A DNA stretch of 64,000 nt, taken from the NCBI GenBank assembly GCA_032173965.1, contig CM063283.1, positions 16,782,501 to 16,846,500 on the forward strand, written 5' to 3'. The DNA is from Sitta carolinensis. Lineage: Eukaryota; Chordata; Aves; Passeriformes; Sittidae. The notes under the pieces were generated by a model. The model saw only the letters and a program-made list of their open reading frames with translations. It ran no database searches and was not told where the DNA came from. This document shows, piece after piece, positions 48,801 through 62,600 of this stretch; the stretch's first letter is position 1, and every line of letters begins with the position of its first letter. The position numbers and the translations under genes were made by a program.

Positions 48801-51800
48801 GACTGCATGGCTGGTAAATATAAAAATTACGTGAAAAATGTTAGCTTGTTCTGTGGTGTCATTTTGTTTTTGTTAGTAATGCTAGCTGAAGTGCAGTCAC
48901 TAAGATTACATATACACATGGATTGAGTATGAACCAGCTGTGGGAGAGAACTTTGGAAAGGACTTGACATTTGTGCAGTTTAATATCAATGGTAAGGCTT
49001 TTGACTTTTGTGGGAGAAGATTTTGGCTGCTGTTAGGTGCTTTTTTTTAAAATCCTTTAAAAGAGAATGGAACCAATTTCATGCTGACTGCTCTCAAAAG
49101 CATCAAAATAGGTACTATTTAAGGCCTTTTCACTCCCTGACCTCCTGGCTGAGAGGACCAATGTCCCCCTGTCTATTTCAAACTACTTTGAATTCACCAA
49201 TGTATCAAGGGAGACTTGAGAAAAATCTTCATTATTTTAGAGAACCTTACACTTAATAAGTGTCTGGCTGCACAGAAAAACAAGTCTCTTATTTCTGAAG
49301 AGCTCACAGCCTAAACACACATGGCTGCAAGTGGAACTGACAAAGTAAAATGCCAAACCTAAGTGACAAAGAGGGAAGTAGGGTGGCAGTGATTTACTAA
49401 AACAATTGGTAAAAACGTGGGCCTGTCAAATTAGTCTTTATATTTCATGGAAAAACCCTATAGCTGCACATGATTGATGTCCTTCATGGACTGATTTTCT
49501 GGTGGTTAATGGAGAAAAAGTTATGGCAGCAAGGAATAGCTGAGGAGGGAGGCATGAGGAAGGGTAAATGCATGAATGTTTGCAGGACAGGTAAGTTAAG
49601 CACCATCACCAGAGGTGAGAAAAATCAGGAGAGAGTGCATGGAAGTGAGAAAAGGATCAGTCATAGAGAACTCCAGGGTGAAGAGACTGGCACTGCAAAA
49701 CATGTCACATTGGAAATGGCCAGCCTGGTTGGGACCAAGTTATCTTCTTTATCTAACCTTCACTGTAGATATTTCTACTAGGACAGTATTTGTCATCTGT
49801 TTTTATGATTCTCCACAGTGGCTGTTACTGTCACCAGACAAATAATAAAGAAAATGTTCCTGGGGAAGCTCTGTATGTGAGTAGGGTATTTGTGGCCAAA
49901 AAATATTCCTAAAATTCCTTTTTGGTACCTAAGTATTGATGTGACCCAATAGTGTCTGACTGCCCTCCCAATATCACTTTTACTAAGGATCACAAGGGCC
50001 ATGACTGAGGAGCCTACACTGGCTGGGTAAGGTCCTGTCAACCACGAAATTAATCTCTCTAGTCTCAGAAAAGCACAGATTTAGAAAATGTGGTGCATGG
50101 CTCATGGCTTCCAGCCCTTGCCTGAATATTTAGAGTTAGTTATTTATAGATTTGTGATTAATTTCAGATTTGCTTTTTCTTTGTTTTGCTGGCACAGTGT
50201 TTTCTGGTGGAGTTATATGAATGCTTCATCCTTTAACTTGTATGGTCACAGGACACATGCACTAAGCAAAAAAATTCTTGTTACCATTACACAAATGGTA
50301 AATGAATGTACATAAAACCCTCAGCAGTTTGCCCAGATTCACAGAGAAAATCTATGACCAAATATTGCATTGATAACAGATCAGTGTAAGTGCTGTGACC
50401 AGATGTGGAAGGCTGTTTAGTGTGAGGAGGTCTATGATCTTGCAAGCTGCTCTGTTAATTGCTACTGGACTCAGCACAGGCACTTGTAAAGCAGAATTCT
50501 TGGAATTGGGTAGGCCAAAACGCATTTATTTTGCATGTTCAGATAAGTTTAGGCTGTTTTTGGTTTTTCTGTACATAACTCTATCCTGGTAGATATGAGA
50601 AAAGAGAAATTTTTTTTGTATTTTTATGCATTACACAGAAGACTACTTAATACAGTTATTTGCCCAAAAATGTTGAGTTTGCATCACAATTGTCATGAAA
50701 GTCTCAAGTGTCCTATTAAAATGTGACAGATAAATGAAAAATTATTTAGAAGTCTTACATTTTCTGGTCTAGCACATAGAAATTTTTAATTTGAACAAAA
50801 GTTAAACTGAAATAAAATAAATTGCCTTCTGCTCAGTTATTTTTTCAAGGATTTTGTCTTTTTTAGATTCCTGTTTGCCATAAAATCTCTCAAGAGCTTC
50901 ATTTTGTGAACAGGCGTTCTATTAAATATGTAATTGGATTCACTTGATGTGATGAGATGTACTTGCACTTTGAGGAGTGTTTTTCTGTCTTCCCTCTAGT
51001 TCTAAACTGTCTCTGTTGCAGTGATCGATACTGATTGTGGCTGGTGCAGTAGTTCAGGTCAATGTGCAACGAGGAGTTATCCCTTGCCCGTGGCTGAGGC
51101 AGGTGGAAAGCCCCCAGGTGGATCACTGAAGCTGAATGATCTTTAGCCTTATGGTGCTTTACTTCAGAACAGGTGCTAATCTGTTTCGCTAAAGAAATAG
51201 GCAGATACAGAGATTCAGAGTGGCTCTTTGACCAGACAGAAAGACAGACTTCAGATCTTTGACATTATTCCTAAACAGACTGTGTGATTGTTGTATTCTG
51301 AGGAGAGAAAAGGATGTGGCTGGATCAACAAAAAGTTATATTACAATGATCTTTAATACTTTCAGTTGTTTTTCCACAATTTACAGTTCCTTTCAACTTT
51401 TACATTGTTGCTGTCTTAATCAGTTTTTACTTTATGACTGGAAAATCTGATATATATACTGTCAGTAAAAGAATATGCATGGGCATATGGTCCCTTGACT
51501 AAGAAAGTTTTGTTTTGAAGAAGCCTATTTATGACAAACTTCTTGACCAATTCTACATCCCCCTTCTTCCTATATGCATTTAGCTAGCCCAAAATGCTTC
51601 TCTGAGACAAGGTATTTTCCTTGCTGCTTCTTTTAATATAATGTTGATGTCTTTGGCAAAAGAAACTCCAGCAGAGAGACAGAAACTGTAGAGTGAGATT
51701 GGAAATTTCTTGAGTTGGTTGGATGTGAAAGCAGCATCTCTCTCTGACTCAGGAGAATTTTGTGGAAGTGACTTGAATGTGCTAGTTTCTTATGAATTTA

Positions 51801-53155
51801 ACAAAGCCCCTAGCCAAGCAATGTACACTGTGCAAAAACAGCCCAAACACTACCAGAATAATCATCTTGAATGCAAAAGAGGCAGAGCCAAACAGCATTG
51901 CACAGCTGCCCATATCTGGAGTTAGAAGGTACCAGAAGCGATACCTTTTCTTCACCCATTACATCTACATAAACCATGGGAAGAGCCATTCCCTTACTAA
52001 AAACATATCAGCAATGCATAAAATCAACCTGAAAAAAGTGCCCTTATCAAAAAAAAGACCTGCTATTAGAGATTAAGTTTTAATGGGACTCTCATTTTTT
52101 CGAGCAAACCAGATCAAGCATTTGCCCTTTCATTAAAGCAGTAATTCCCATTATGAGAGCTGTAATTAAAGGCACGATAGTGGCCCAGAGTGCTCATTTA
52201 CTTTACTTTAGCTTTTACCAATGGACTGAGAGTAAAATAACTTCCTAAGCTGTTTCTCCTCTCCCTCCCAACTTTCCTCTCAACCGAGGTGGTGCTTGTG
52301 GTGTTTATCAAAGGTTTATTATCATCCTGGAATGGGAAGGTCAATAACCATCTTCAGGTGAGGAGAGGGGTCAACACAAGAGTTGTGACTGTGTGGGTCT
52401 TGCCTTTCAAATGCTTTGTACATTTTCACTTTGACTGAACTGGAGCTGCTGCAAAGGTTTGGTGCAGTGAAAGTTGCTTGCTAAGGTATCTCTTCTTGGA
52501 GAAAGAGACAACCCTGGAACAACATGCAAAGATGAGGCTGGATAGTCCTAATGTGCCTGGAACTACTTACAGAGGGTAAGAGTATTAAATTATTGCTGGG
52601 GAAGGAAATCCATGTGATGAAGGAACATCTTCCAACTTTGGGATGTGGTGGCCTAATTGTGGCTGATTACTGGTGATTTTTTTTAAATGAAAACATTCAC
52701 TTATTCTTTTGGCTTCTCTCATTCAACCACTGTTAGCTTTGATTCAAAATTTTGTTCTAACAGACAAACTGGTTGACTACTATAGTCTCTTTCCTCAAAT
52801 GCAGTCTTAAGTACTACCTTATAGCTATTTAGACCATCTTTTCATAAAAACTATATTGTGTGATGTCCTCTTAGGCTTTCTTATCCAATTCTTTCTCAAA
52901 ATCATGCTAATTTCCCACGTTCTCTTTTAGGCTTGTAACAAACTGTCATATTTTGAAGGGGAATCACCAAGAAAGTGTCTCAGCAAACAACATAGACAAT
53001 TCAGTAACTGATGTGCTTGAAACAAATATTTCTGGAGTTACCAAAACTGACAGGAATTGCATGAGTGCTAAAGCAGCAGGCAATGAATTTCAGAGAATAT
53101 TGAGCAATTCTGTTTCACTCTATAAAGATTTGATTCTGCCATGATTTGCAAAGCC
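42827..53155. other. Non-coding stretch
   Basis: I recognise no gene, RNA or transposon. A purine-rich (GA/GGGA) patch lies at about 46680-46800. The block 52080-52260 reads like a conserved non-coding element: it is complex, with retained CpGs and a TAATTA homeodomain core at 52163-52168. Open frames up to 123 codons (44557-44928, minus) have no recognisable domain. Confidence 0.45.
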
Positions 53156-53181
53156 TTTTTTTTTTTTTTTTTTTTTTTTTT
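53156..53181. repeat. T26 tract
   Basis: Twenty-six consecutive T followed by CTGTGCAG, so it resembles a polypyrimidine tract and 3' splice site. No exon with an open frame or donor is convincing downstream. Confidence 0.9.
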
Positions 53182-56100
53182 CTGTGCAGTAATAGTTAAA
53201 GTGAGATCTTTGCCACAAAAAGGTCTCTCATCTGTCAGGTCTTGGAGTGTGCAACACTAGAAGTGGAAGAATGAAAATTCCTTGAATAAAGATGTCTCCC
53301 TGTGTCAGACCTGTGTCATATCTGTGTGGGTAGCTTGTCAGGCTCCTTTAGTGGCCAGTGTTGTTTAAAGGTTTATCTTTCCCTAATTCAGAAAATGCTT
53401 AAAAAATTAAGAAGCATCTTCCATCTACTTAATAGGTTGACTATGGTACAGATAATGGAAAAAATATTTGGCATTTTAAGAGCCTTCAAAGACTCAAGAG
53501 ACATGAGTTTAATTCTTCCCAAGCCATATTGATTCTTACCTCATGCTCAGTTTGGACTGATCTGTTTAGAATGAAGGTTTAGCACTAAAGACAATTTTAA
53601 AATGTCAAAGAACCAGTGTAAAAAAAATAGTGAGAAAATGCACAGAGAGAAAACTGTCATCAGTATTGAAAAACATTGTCTTTCTTTTTTATACTGACTA
53701 GGCTTTATTTGTTATTTTAAAAAGTTGTTTATCTGCATTTGTTTGGAAAAACGACTCATGAGCAGCAGAGGGGAAAGATTCACAGTTACCACCACCAAAT
53801 GAGGATTTTCTGGCAGCTGCTGAAAGATCGCTTTAATCCAGATGCAGGAAAAGAGACTTACTGCCTTTATTAGAGAAATAAACCCTCAATATGTTCAGCT
53901 CATGACCTACAGCAATCTGACAGGGCTGGAATCCTGCACTCCACTAGAGAGGGCTACAGTAGTTTATTTTTAAAGGTTGTCTCTTTGGCAACATTGGTTT
54001 GACACTGCCAAGTTACTGGGATTTGCAGGCTGCAGTGGCTCTCTTGGTGGTTTTCTGTGACCCTTTAGGACAAAGGGATAAGTTTTAGTCCTTTGCAAAG
54101 TCTTTTCTTCTTCTCTCCCTTCTTTCCCAACAACACACACACTCAAAATATGTGTTGTTTTTTTACATGCCTCTATAAATAGAGCAGATTGTTATTAACC
54201 TCCTGACATTTCTGAAATGGTCAGTAATTCTTTCTGTGTATCTGTTTGCATGATTGACTAAGTGTGACTTTGGCCTTTCTCTTGGGGAGACCTCTCTTCA
54301 GTCTGCTTTGAATTAAGAGTGGGATACACACCACATAAGGATTAGGAGAGAAGTTCCTTCATGCAGGAGTGCCTGAAGACCTGTGCCAGTGAAACAAGTA
54401 GCAAAAGCAAACAGCCTGTGAAGAATGCAGAGCAAAGGGAGAATCAAAAGTAATTTCACCGGGGCAGTTGCAGTTGGGCCTAGAAGGATGTTTGCGGTTT
54501 TCTCACAAAACTATTTAAAAAGGAAAAGCAAAGAGAGGGAAAGTGTGAAAAGGTGAAGAGAAGAGAGTAGGAGAGTATCAGAAGCAGAACAGAAGCAGAA
54601 ACCAAAATATGCAACAGTTTTTTCAGGTGCAGACACCAGCAGGGAAAGCTAAGATCTACCAAGAGCATCTGGAGTCTGATGGAGGAAATGGAGGGAGCAG
54701 ATGTGCAAACATGCAGTCTGAAGGAATTGATGTGCATCTCACCCTTCAAAGGGCTGTTTTAGACCACAGAGAATGGCCATCACCATCACACTGAGATGAC
54801 TCGTGGTAATTATACTAAGTCCTAGCTGAAAAGATACTGAGTTGAATGTATTAGCTCTTTGGGTTTTTAACAAATCTGCAACATATTTGCACACCTCTCT
54901 GAAAAAAACACCTGAAAACCCATCACTGGTCTGTTTTGTAAAGGTGGGTACAAGGAACAGCAGGGAATGGCTGTTCCATAGAACAGTCTCAGCTTTTCAT
55001 GACTTCAGCCTGAACTTGCAGCAATTGTTCCAAGAAGAGCTGCTGCTGCTCAACAGAAACTGGCAATGGTATTGAATTATTTGGCTGTGCAATTGTTTAC
55101 ACCAGAAACTCTGAGCAATACAGGATTAGAAAAATACATTGATGAAAGATGGGGGAGAATCAAGTCTTCATTTTATAGTCTGTCAAGAGTCCCTTGTTTC
55201 TCTTTTTTTCCTGAGATCGTATGGTAATGAGATTATTTTATTATTCCAGTGCAAATTTTGAAAATGGAAGGGGTTGGGAAAACTACCTTTGTGTTTCTGG
55301 AAAGCAAGATGGGATTCGTTCTTTAACAAGTTCATCTCTTTATTAGTATTGTATTTTTCCCATCAGAACAATCAGACTTGGCTCTAAAAACCAAATTCCT
55401 TTGCACGAAAACCCTCCCAAGGAAATTAAAATGGTGATTTTTATGTCTATTCATTAGGATTTATTATTTTCGTTTTGCTTTCAGCAGTTGAGGACACTTG
55501 AAAATCTGAGGAGGGCTCCTTGAGCAGGTCGCAGTGCTGGTGCAGGAGGCAGCGGTGTGTGTGCTCCCTCTAGTGAGTTTTGATCCCGAGGATCTGGCAT
55601 CAGCCTGCCCGGGGCCTTTGGCAGCTCCCAGTGCTGCAGCCACAAAGGGTTTTCTTCCTCAGGTAACATTTATACCAATTCTGCTGTTCTGTCTGTGGAA
55701 CCTGCTGATACAGGCTGAGTCACTGCTGGAGCAGGGGAATGCAGGGGAATCTAGGTCTGCCACAGGCTTGCTAAGCAAGTCATTGTGCTCTGACTTTTCT
55801 ACACCTGTGTACAGTGTTTCTGAAAATCCTTTTCATCTTACTTAGACAGCTCTTTAAGCCTTCTTTCAATGAACAGCAAGTTTAAAATAAGGAGTAAGAG
55901 AGCGCTGACTGACTTCATCCCTGTGCAGCATTTTGAGATGCTCAGGTAGAAGGAAATCATAGTGGAAGATAGTCCGTGGAAGAAAACATTCAGTGGTGGA
56001 GCACACTGCCAGTGCAGTGCAACTCCAATCTGATGGTAAATTGCTCACGTGTAACCTGCAGCTCTACTGTTTGGTCATACTGACTCTATAGTAACATTTG

Positions 56101-58325
56101 CTTAATATATTAATATTGAAGGGGGGGGGGAAGTGTGCAAAATCTAGGTTTTACTGTGTGTTTCTGTATTTGAGTGTGTAGAGATAAGCATATTCTCTTA
56201 AGGAGAGCCTGGGATATAAATATCACGTATCAAGTAAGAATTCAATTGAGAAGTAATAAAACCTGCATGTTATATTTCTAACATGGTTCTCTCTCATTTC
56301 ATGGTCAGTAGGAAGGGTATAAATGAGAAGGAAGGGAAATACACATTTGTTTTGTCCTAGTTTATCCTCCAGCCTTTAAAACATGAAACAAAAACAGAGG
56401 ATCAAATTATTTAATAGCTGTGTGTGATTATTCACAAGGTTATGGATACCAGAATCTGGGTTTGCGAGGAAGGTTAAGGATTCTACTGAAATGTTTTTTT
56501 TCTTTTCTTGGACAGAAAGGTTCCTTCTGATTGTTCTCATAGCAAACATCAGTCTTGAATAAGATAGCATGAGAAATACAGGCATAAGAGGAAAAGGAGT
56601 AAAATATTTGTCTGGAATGTCATATGAAAGCTCCTGTGAAATCTGGATTTGGATAATCAAGTTATGAGTTAAGTCAGAGAAGTAGAATATGACTTACTTA
56701 AAACATATCAGTAACAAAGCTGTTCCATAATGCACACAAATCATTAAACTCCCAATGCATCTTGAGCTCTGAACTGGAGGAAAACTGATATATTTCACTG
56801 CCTTCCCTTTTGGCTTCTGAAAAGGGAAAAAAATTGTGTAGCCTGTAGAGGAAATATCAGTCTTTACAGCTCTGCATCACCTATTTCTATTCTAACTGTA
56901 GTGAATAGAAATGATGTTGACCTCTAAGCACAAATTTTCCATTCATCATGATGCAATAGAAATATCTGAAGTTAGGTTAATAGTCACTAGAGTGTGATTT
57001 GTCTAAATATGTATATACGTTATGTCCTTATTTAAAGTCTATAAAACACTTTGCTTATGGGCATATTTTCAAATCTTTGTCCTGGAGACCAGGCAGAACC
57101 CTTCATCATTTATGGATATTGGAGATTATGAAACTGTTGTGGACCACTGGACCAGATTTTTAAAGAGTAAAATACATGTCAAGGCCTTTTAGTTTTCTTA
57201 CACCTGTTTACACAGAAATTCTGCCGCCATGCATAGCTTTGTACGAAAATCAAGCATTTAATAAACTCCCAAGTTTTCTGCACTATCCTTAGCCAGAAAT
57301 AATTTACAGAGAAGGAAAGTGTAAAAAGAAAGAAAAAAATCTTACTAGACAGAACTTTTCCAAATTTCAGTACACATTTTATTCATGTTCAAGATAGCTT
57401 GACTGAGAAAACTTGTTTCCCCCCAACCTGCCCCCCTATTTTTACTGGCAAAGCAAGATTGAAGCTCATTAAGTTTTCCCATCTCAGAAATCTTTACTAA
57501 AAAGCACAAGATATCTACAAATGGCATTAGAGTATAAAGGCTTCAACATTCTGACCGCTGACAGCATTTCCATAGAAGAAACTAGGCTTTTCCATGGAAA
57601 CCGAGTATTCTCCAGAAGAACCCACTCCTTCCCACCCCCTTTTAGCCATACAAGGACTAACTGTGGTGTCAGCTGCCACAGGAATGCAAGGCATGTATCT
57701 GGTGAATCAAAAGAATAGCAACTGCTGTCAGCAACATTCCTGTTCCTCATGCAGGATTGATGGCACTGGGACCATTTTATACAATCTTCATCCTGCTTAC
57801 AAGGAGGGGAGGGGTGTAATTTTTAATGTTTTTTAAAGGCTTTCTTTCAAATACATATATGTACACATATCTGTATGGAAATGACACATTTTTTTAAGAA
57901 ATATAGTATTTGTGTTTGTCTACTGCTGGCTGCATTCTCTAAGCATGTAAGAAACTTAAGATATTTGGGGTTACAGTGGTGCTATTTCCTTTTTACTAAC
58001 AGTAGCTTACATTTTCTTGTAATGATGTGAAAGTTCTGGTCCACTAAACAGAAGATGACTACTGTGTTTAAAGTAGGAATATTTTCTCTGGTTCCTCAGC
58101 TAAAGTGCCACTCTTTGAAGTGTAATAAGCTAGGCATAAGTCCAGCATTTTATCTCTATTCTAATATCAAACTTTGCATTAAATTGTGAGAGAGTTGCTT
58201 GTCTGGAAGGCCACGAAAATTGGGCCCTGAAGCTTCAAGCGATCTGCAAATCAAGACAGTGGTATAAATTTACTTTTATAGTTCAGGTACTCTAAACAGA
58301 GCCATTTAATACATAGAAAGGAAAG
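53182..58325. other. Non-coding stretch
   Basis: No gene is recognised. 53745-53960 is a complex repeat-free patch that could be conserved. A G10 tract lies at 56121-56130. 55500-55800 is GC-richer with a 103-codon chance frame. Confidence 0.5.
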
Positions 58326-58330
58326 CCCGT
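58326..58330. repeat. Target site duplication, left copy (CCCGT)
   Basis: The five bases CCCGT lie directly before the LTR at 58331, and the same five bases follow it at 59635-59639. A perfect 5-bp duplication is the footprint of retroviral integrase and fixes both ends of the insertion. Confidence 0.85.
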
Positions 58331-58459
58331 TGTCAAAGGTTTGACGTTGGCACAAGGCCAGTGCCTCTATAACGATATACTGTCCTTGGTATCTGTTGTG
58401 AGATGTGACTAAAAACAGAGCAAAACAGTGTCTAATTTAGAAAGCAAAAGGAAAAAAAA

Positions 58460-58465
58460 TTTATT
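58460..58465 (-). promoter_or_regulatory. LTR polyadenylation signal AATAAA
   Basis: AATAAA on the minus strand, followed by a T-rich stretch (downstream element), about 130 bp from the 3' end of the LTR. It sets the minus orientation of the element. Confidence 0.8.
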
Positions 58466-59260
58466 ACATATAATAGGCAAAGAAGACACATACAGAAGAA
58501 CATGGAAACTTTAAAAAACACTCTTCTTCCCCCCCCCACCAGTTTTCAACCTAACAAAACAAACTGAAAATTCCCCATCACGTTACTACCTTTTAGATAA
58601 TTAATCTTTAGTCTATTACCACCCTTCCGATAATCAGTACTCAGTTCGTTGAGGAGAGATAGGAGTCCTTCTTGCACCACATCGTGGCCTCTTCCTCCAT
58701 GTCCAGTGCTCTCACCACTGTGCATGGACCAGAGCTGTTTCTAGGGTTTCTCTTTTTAAAGATGTTTTGGTTAGTTCCAAGAAACGACAGCTTCTCAATT
58801 TTGGGACACCTCTCATCTCTGTTCACACTATTGTCCACTCTTGGCTCCAAGCTAATGCCTCTCCCCAGATACAGCTTCTATGTTACAGGAAAAAAATGAG
58901 TCCGTTCATGGTTATACAAAAGAGTCCAGCCAAAGGCCACTCCATCATCTCCTCCCACCTAGGATTCTTTTCAGCGTTCTCTGACAATCTTCTATTTACA
59001 CAAACTTTCATAATCTTTGCTTAGTTCTTTCTATCTTTCTTCTTCAAATTCAGGAGGATTAGTATTTATAAAGTTTCCATCATTTACAAAAAGGGTTAAA
59101 ATCTTGGGCTTTGTTTCCCCAGAACTCTCACGGTATCTTTGCTGCTGGGCACTCTTCTCGCGCCACCCCCCCATACTCCTTCGGCCGTGCTGTCTAGTTG
59201 TTGATATCAAATTTCAAGGTGACGGAGATCACAGACACGGTTTTCTCAGTCTCTCTCTCC

Positions 59261-59282
59261 GGGGGGAGGGGGGGGGGGGGGG
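59261..59282 (+). repeat. G-rich tract (22 bases, one A) in the LTR U3
   Basis: Six G, one A, then fifteen G, preceded by a CT run (59248-59260). On the plus strand it could fold as a G-quadruplex; on the LTR sense strand it is a C-run. Confidence 0.9.
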
Positions 59283-59634
59283 AAGGGAAAAGAAGGCTGT
59301 CGGGTGCCTCTCAAGGTTCTTGTACTCTCTCCACCCTTCCATCCTGCAGGATTTTCCTCTCCCCCTCTCTGCCCGAGGTTCGGCCTACCTCACCCAGGCC
59401 GCATGGCTTCCCCTCCCCCGCCCAGCCAGCCGCTGGGCAGGGGAGATCCCTCCGTCCTCAGGGACCGGAACCAAGAGAGAGCTTTCCGGGGAGCCCTCTG
59501 CTTTGAACCCCTTGTGTTCTCAGAGGCGGATCCTTGTCCTCAGTGGCCACACCAGGTGCCAGTCTTTAAACCTGAGCACTCATTGGTTTGACCACTGAAG
59601 TTCAGAAAAACTCATTTTTTTCCAAACTACGACA

Positions 59635-59639
59635 CCCGT
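59635..59639. repeat. Target site duplication, right copy (CCCGT)
   Basis: A perfect match to 58326-58330, directly after the LTR end GACA. Confidence 0.85.
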
Positions 59640-62600
59640 GAATCTAGAGCTCCTGTTGTCTGCGCCTCTGTTTCATGCAAAGTATGTACATAGTGAGTTG
59701 AGACAAAGTTAGTAAATAACATTAGGCGTGAAGAAATAAGTCCCTTCTATTCTACATGGTTCATTTTGATGCTGGGGTTAAAAAAAACAAAAACCCAACA
59801 AACAAACAAACCCTGTTATTTTTTTCTTATTCAGAATGCTAACAGAGCTGAATTTTAGTGCCTTGTTTAGATAGATCACCATGACAGGACATCCTTGTTG
59901 CCTTTTCAGCAGCTTAGAACTGGTTAAAGAAGATGGGAGAAGCAAGAACAAAAAAAATTTTTTAAGTCATGATAATAATTTTTATGAGGTTTTTTTTTTT
60001 TAACTGCCAAGTCTTACTCAACTGTGTTGTATAAGTGAATGCACTGAGAGCTGAAGTTAGACAACTGAATGCAAATATATCCTCACAGAACAGCTTGTAA
60101 GAACATACCTTTTTATTACTCTTTCCGTGATTTAGGTGACTAAAGATATCTGTTCCTACAAGAAATTCAAGAGGCCCAACTGTCCTTCAGACAAAGCCTG
60201 AGACTTTGAAATTAAGAAAACAGCTTATGCTATAATTTTGTTTACGTATATGCAACATGATGGATTTCATTCTGAGGGAGTGGTTCTGTGGTAGACAGGA
60301 CTCCAAGACTCTCATCCTACCTTGCTTGTGTATAGGCTGCCTCCATTTCTGCTGTTTGAGGGAGAAAAACTTGTATGTGGTGATGGGGTCATAATTTTTA
60401 CACACATGCCTTTTGACAACTAATACTTGTAAAATATCAAGGCTGTGGACAAAGTTGCTCTGACAATTTTAAAATGGCAGCCCTGGAATTCAGCATCTTA
60501 AATTTCAAAAGGTGACCATTTAGTCACACAGGAATGGCATTAATGGTCCCTCTAAACCAGTAGGTACTTTTTTATATCCATGCACTTCTTCAGTAGTCAT
60601 TCTAGGTTCATAGTGGTATAAGTGCCTTCTTTCTTCAGCTGGGACCTGCTTTTTTACAAGTTACTACCTGAGCTGAAGATACTCATCCATGTGCCATATA
60701 AAGCCTTACTGTGCCTTATGAGATCTTACTGTAAAAAAAAAACACAACAAAATGTAAGAGAAATCAACCAACACACCACAACCATCACTCCTCATAGCAA
60801 AGCCCTGTTCCATTGCAAACAGTCTATAAGATTTTTGCTTAGATGACAGGTGCGGGTTACATTCATAACAGTCAAGAAATAAAACAGATAAATAAATACA
60901 TGCTGGCCACTAAGCTTTGCCTAACAATTGGTACCATGCTGGGGCTACTTAACAAAATTTAGAATAGAAACAGTTGACTCATTTTATCACTTTAATGAGG
61001 GAAAAAAGCATCAGAAATTGGAGGGTCTAATAAAAATTTTAAAAAGTAATAAATAAGTTTAGAGATAAAATCAAGTATGCTTTAAAGACTGCTAAAGGGT
61101 CCATTCTAACACATCTATGGGTTTTACCATAGATTTCAGTTTCTGGAAAACAGATATAATCTTTATAGCCTACCCATAACATTCAATAGGATGTTTAGAA
61201 AATATTGTTGAGACTAAAAAGCATATTATTTCTTTGTTGATTATATTATTTTATGTATAGTCTATGAATTATTTAATCCTGACATAACAATATAGAGAGA
61301 AATGTTTTCATTGGTCTTCAATTCAGATCGTGTTTCCCCAGAACACAGCATGAGAGAAAACATTATTATCAAGTCATAATTTCACCAGATTTGTGCCAAA
61401 ATACTGAGGTATGAGCTGTAAGAATGATCTTGATATGTTTTAAGTTTCTTGTTGTACATAGTAAAAGTGATAATTAAATGCATAAATCTAAATTAATATT
61501 TAAAATTTATTTTCTCCTCTAGGGCAACAGTGAAATGTCTGAAACCCTGTGTGTGGTGCTAGTCATTCAAGCCCAAGGAAGCTAATCTCTAATTACAGCA
61601 GAAGAGGAGAAGCTATTTGAAAAGTTATGTGGAAAGACATTTTCTTTTCAAATAAAAAGTTATAGATTGACTTGTTTAGCAAAATCATGACTGAAATTAG
61701 GTATTTCCTAGAATACATGGAGCAATGTGGGAAAAGAGACATTAAAAAAAGGGCAGTGTTTTTATGAGGATAAATCAGCTATTAATTAGTATGGGCTGGA
61801 TATTACACAAATTTACAGCAAGTTACAGAGGAGGGGGGGGGGTCACAAATCTTTGCCCTTATTTGATGGACAAAGCAGGGAATTTTGATGAGACTGCATG
61901 AAATGAAAAGAGCCAGCAACAACTTTACCCATGTCTTCCTGTAAACAGAATGAAAACTTCCTACGGATTTATTCTGAATTCAAGGATCCTTAATTCAGTT
62001 CACTTTCCCTACTTTCTCTTGAGTTAAGGGCATTTGACTTCTGAAAGAGTCTTCTCAAATGGGAGTTCTAGTGCAGTGAAGCCAAGTGACACCATGCTCA
62101 ATGGTTTCAATCTCTTTTTCCTGGTTGCCTTGTGTCAGCAGAGCCAGTGGTGTCTGCAAGAAAAGCTTGGGAGCTCTTCTCTCATCCAGACTGTTGCCCT
62201 AATAATTCAGTTATGCTACCATCCTGTAACAATAATTGTTTCTCTTTTTCCTGAGAAAACCTTGAGCTAAATCTCAAACTGAATTGCCTTGAATGTTACG
62301 TTGCAGCTTTGTTACAGTTTGAATTCATGGTGACTTCTAGGCTGTTTTTGGCAGGGCTTCTGAGTGCTTTAACACAGGTGGGTGAAAGGTTTCTTTTGTT
62401 GAGACATGTTACTCTATGAGCAGTCACTTGTGTGAGCTCTTGATAAGGATGGCAAAGTCGGTTCAAGTACTTTCTGCCCTCTTGTATTTTAATACTTGGA
62501 AAAGCTTTTACAAATTTATAGTTGTACGTGTTTTTCCACATGTTTTTCCTTCCTGGAGAGGGAGAGACTGCAGTGTCATAAGTTTTTCTGATTTTTCTTT

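Larger units (their letters stand above)
58331..59634 (-). mobile_element. Solo LTR, about 1.3 kb, probably ERVL-type
   Basis: The element is bounded by TGTC (58331) and GACA (59634), perfect inverted ends, and flanked by a 5-bp duplication CCCGT. On the minus strand it starts TGTCGTAGTTTGG. It carries an AATAAA at 58465-58460, leaving a U5 of roughly 130 bp, so this is the transcriptional sense. Many retained CpGs (for example near 59155-59180 and 59385-59470) in an otherwise CpG-poor region point to a fairly recent insertion. There is no internal retroviral sequence, so it is a recombination product of a longer provirus. The 5-bp duplication fits class III (ERVL) but does not prove it. Frames of up to 193 codons inside it are by-products of GC-rich LTR sequence. 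Confidence 0.92.

Noticed and set aside
53156..53190. T26 tract followed by GTGCAG as a 3' splice site, or as the poly(A) tail of a minus-strand retrocopy
   Set aside because: Neither a downstream exon nor retrocopy coding sequence on the other side is recognisable.
58381..58400. Alternative LTR end at TGTTGTGAG (58394)
   Set aside because: No target duplication matches that edge, while 58331 gives a perfect CCCGT duplication and TGTC/GACA ends.
59017..59598. 193-codon plus-strand open frame and two overlapping frames
   Set aside because: They lie inside the solo LTR, antisense to it, and arise from GC-rich LTR sequence and a G-run.
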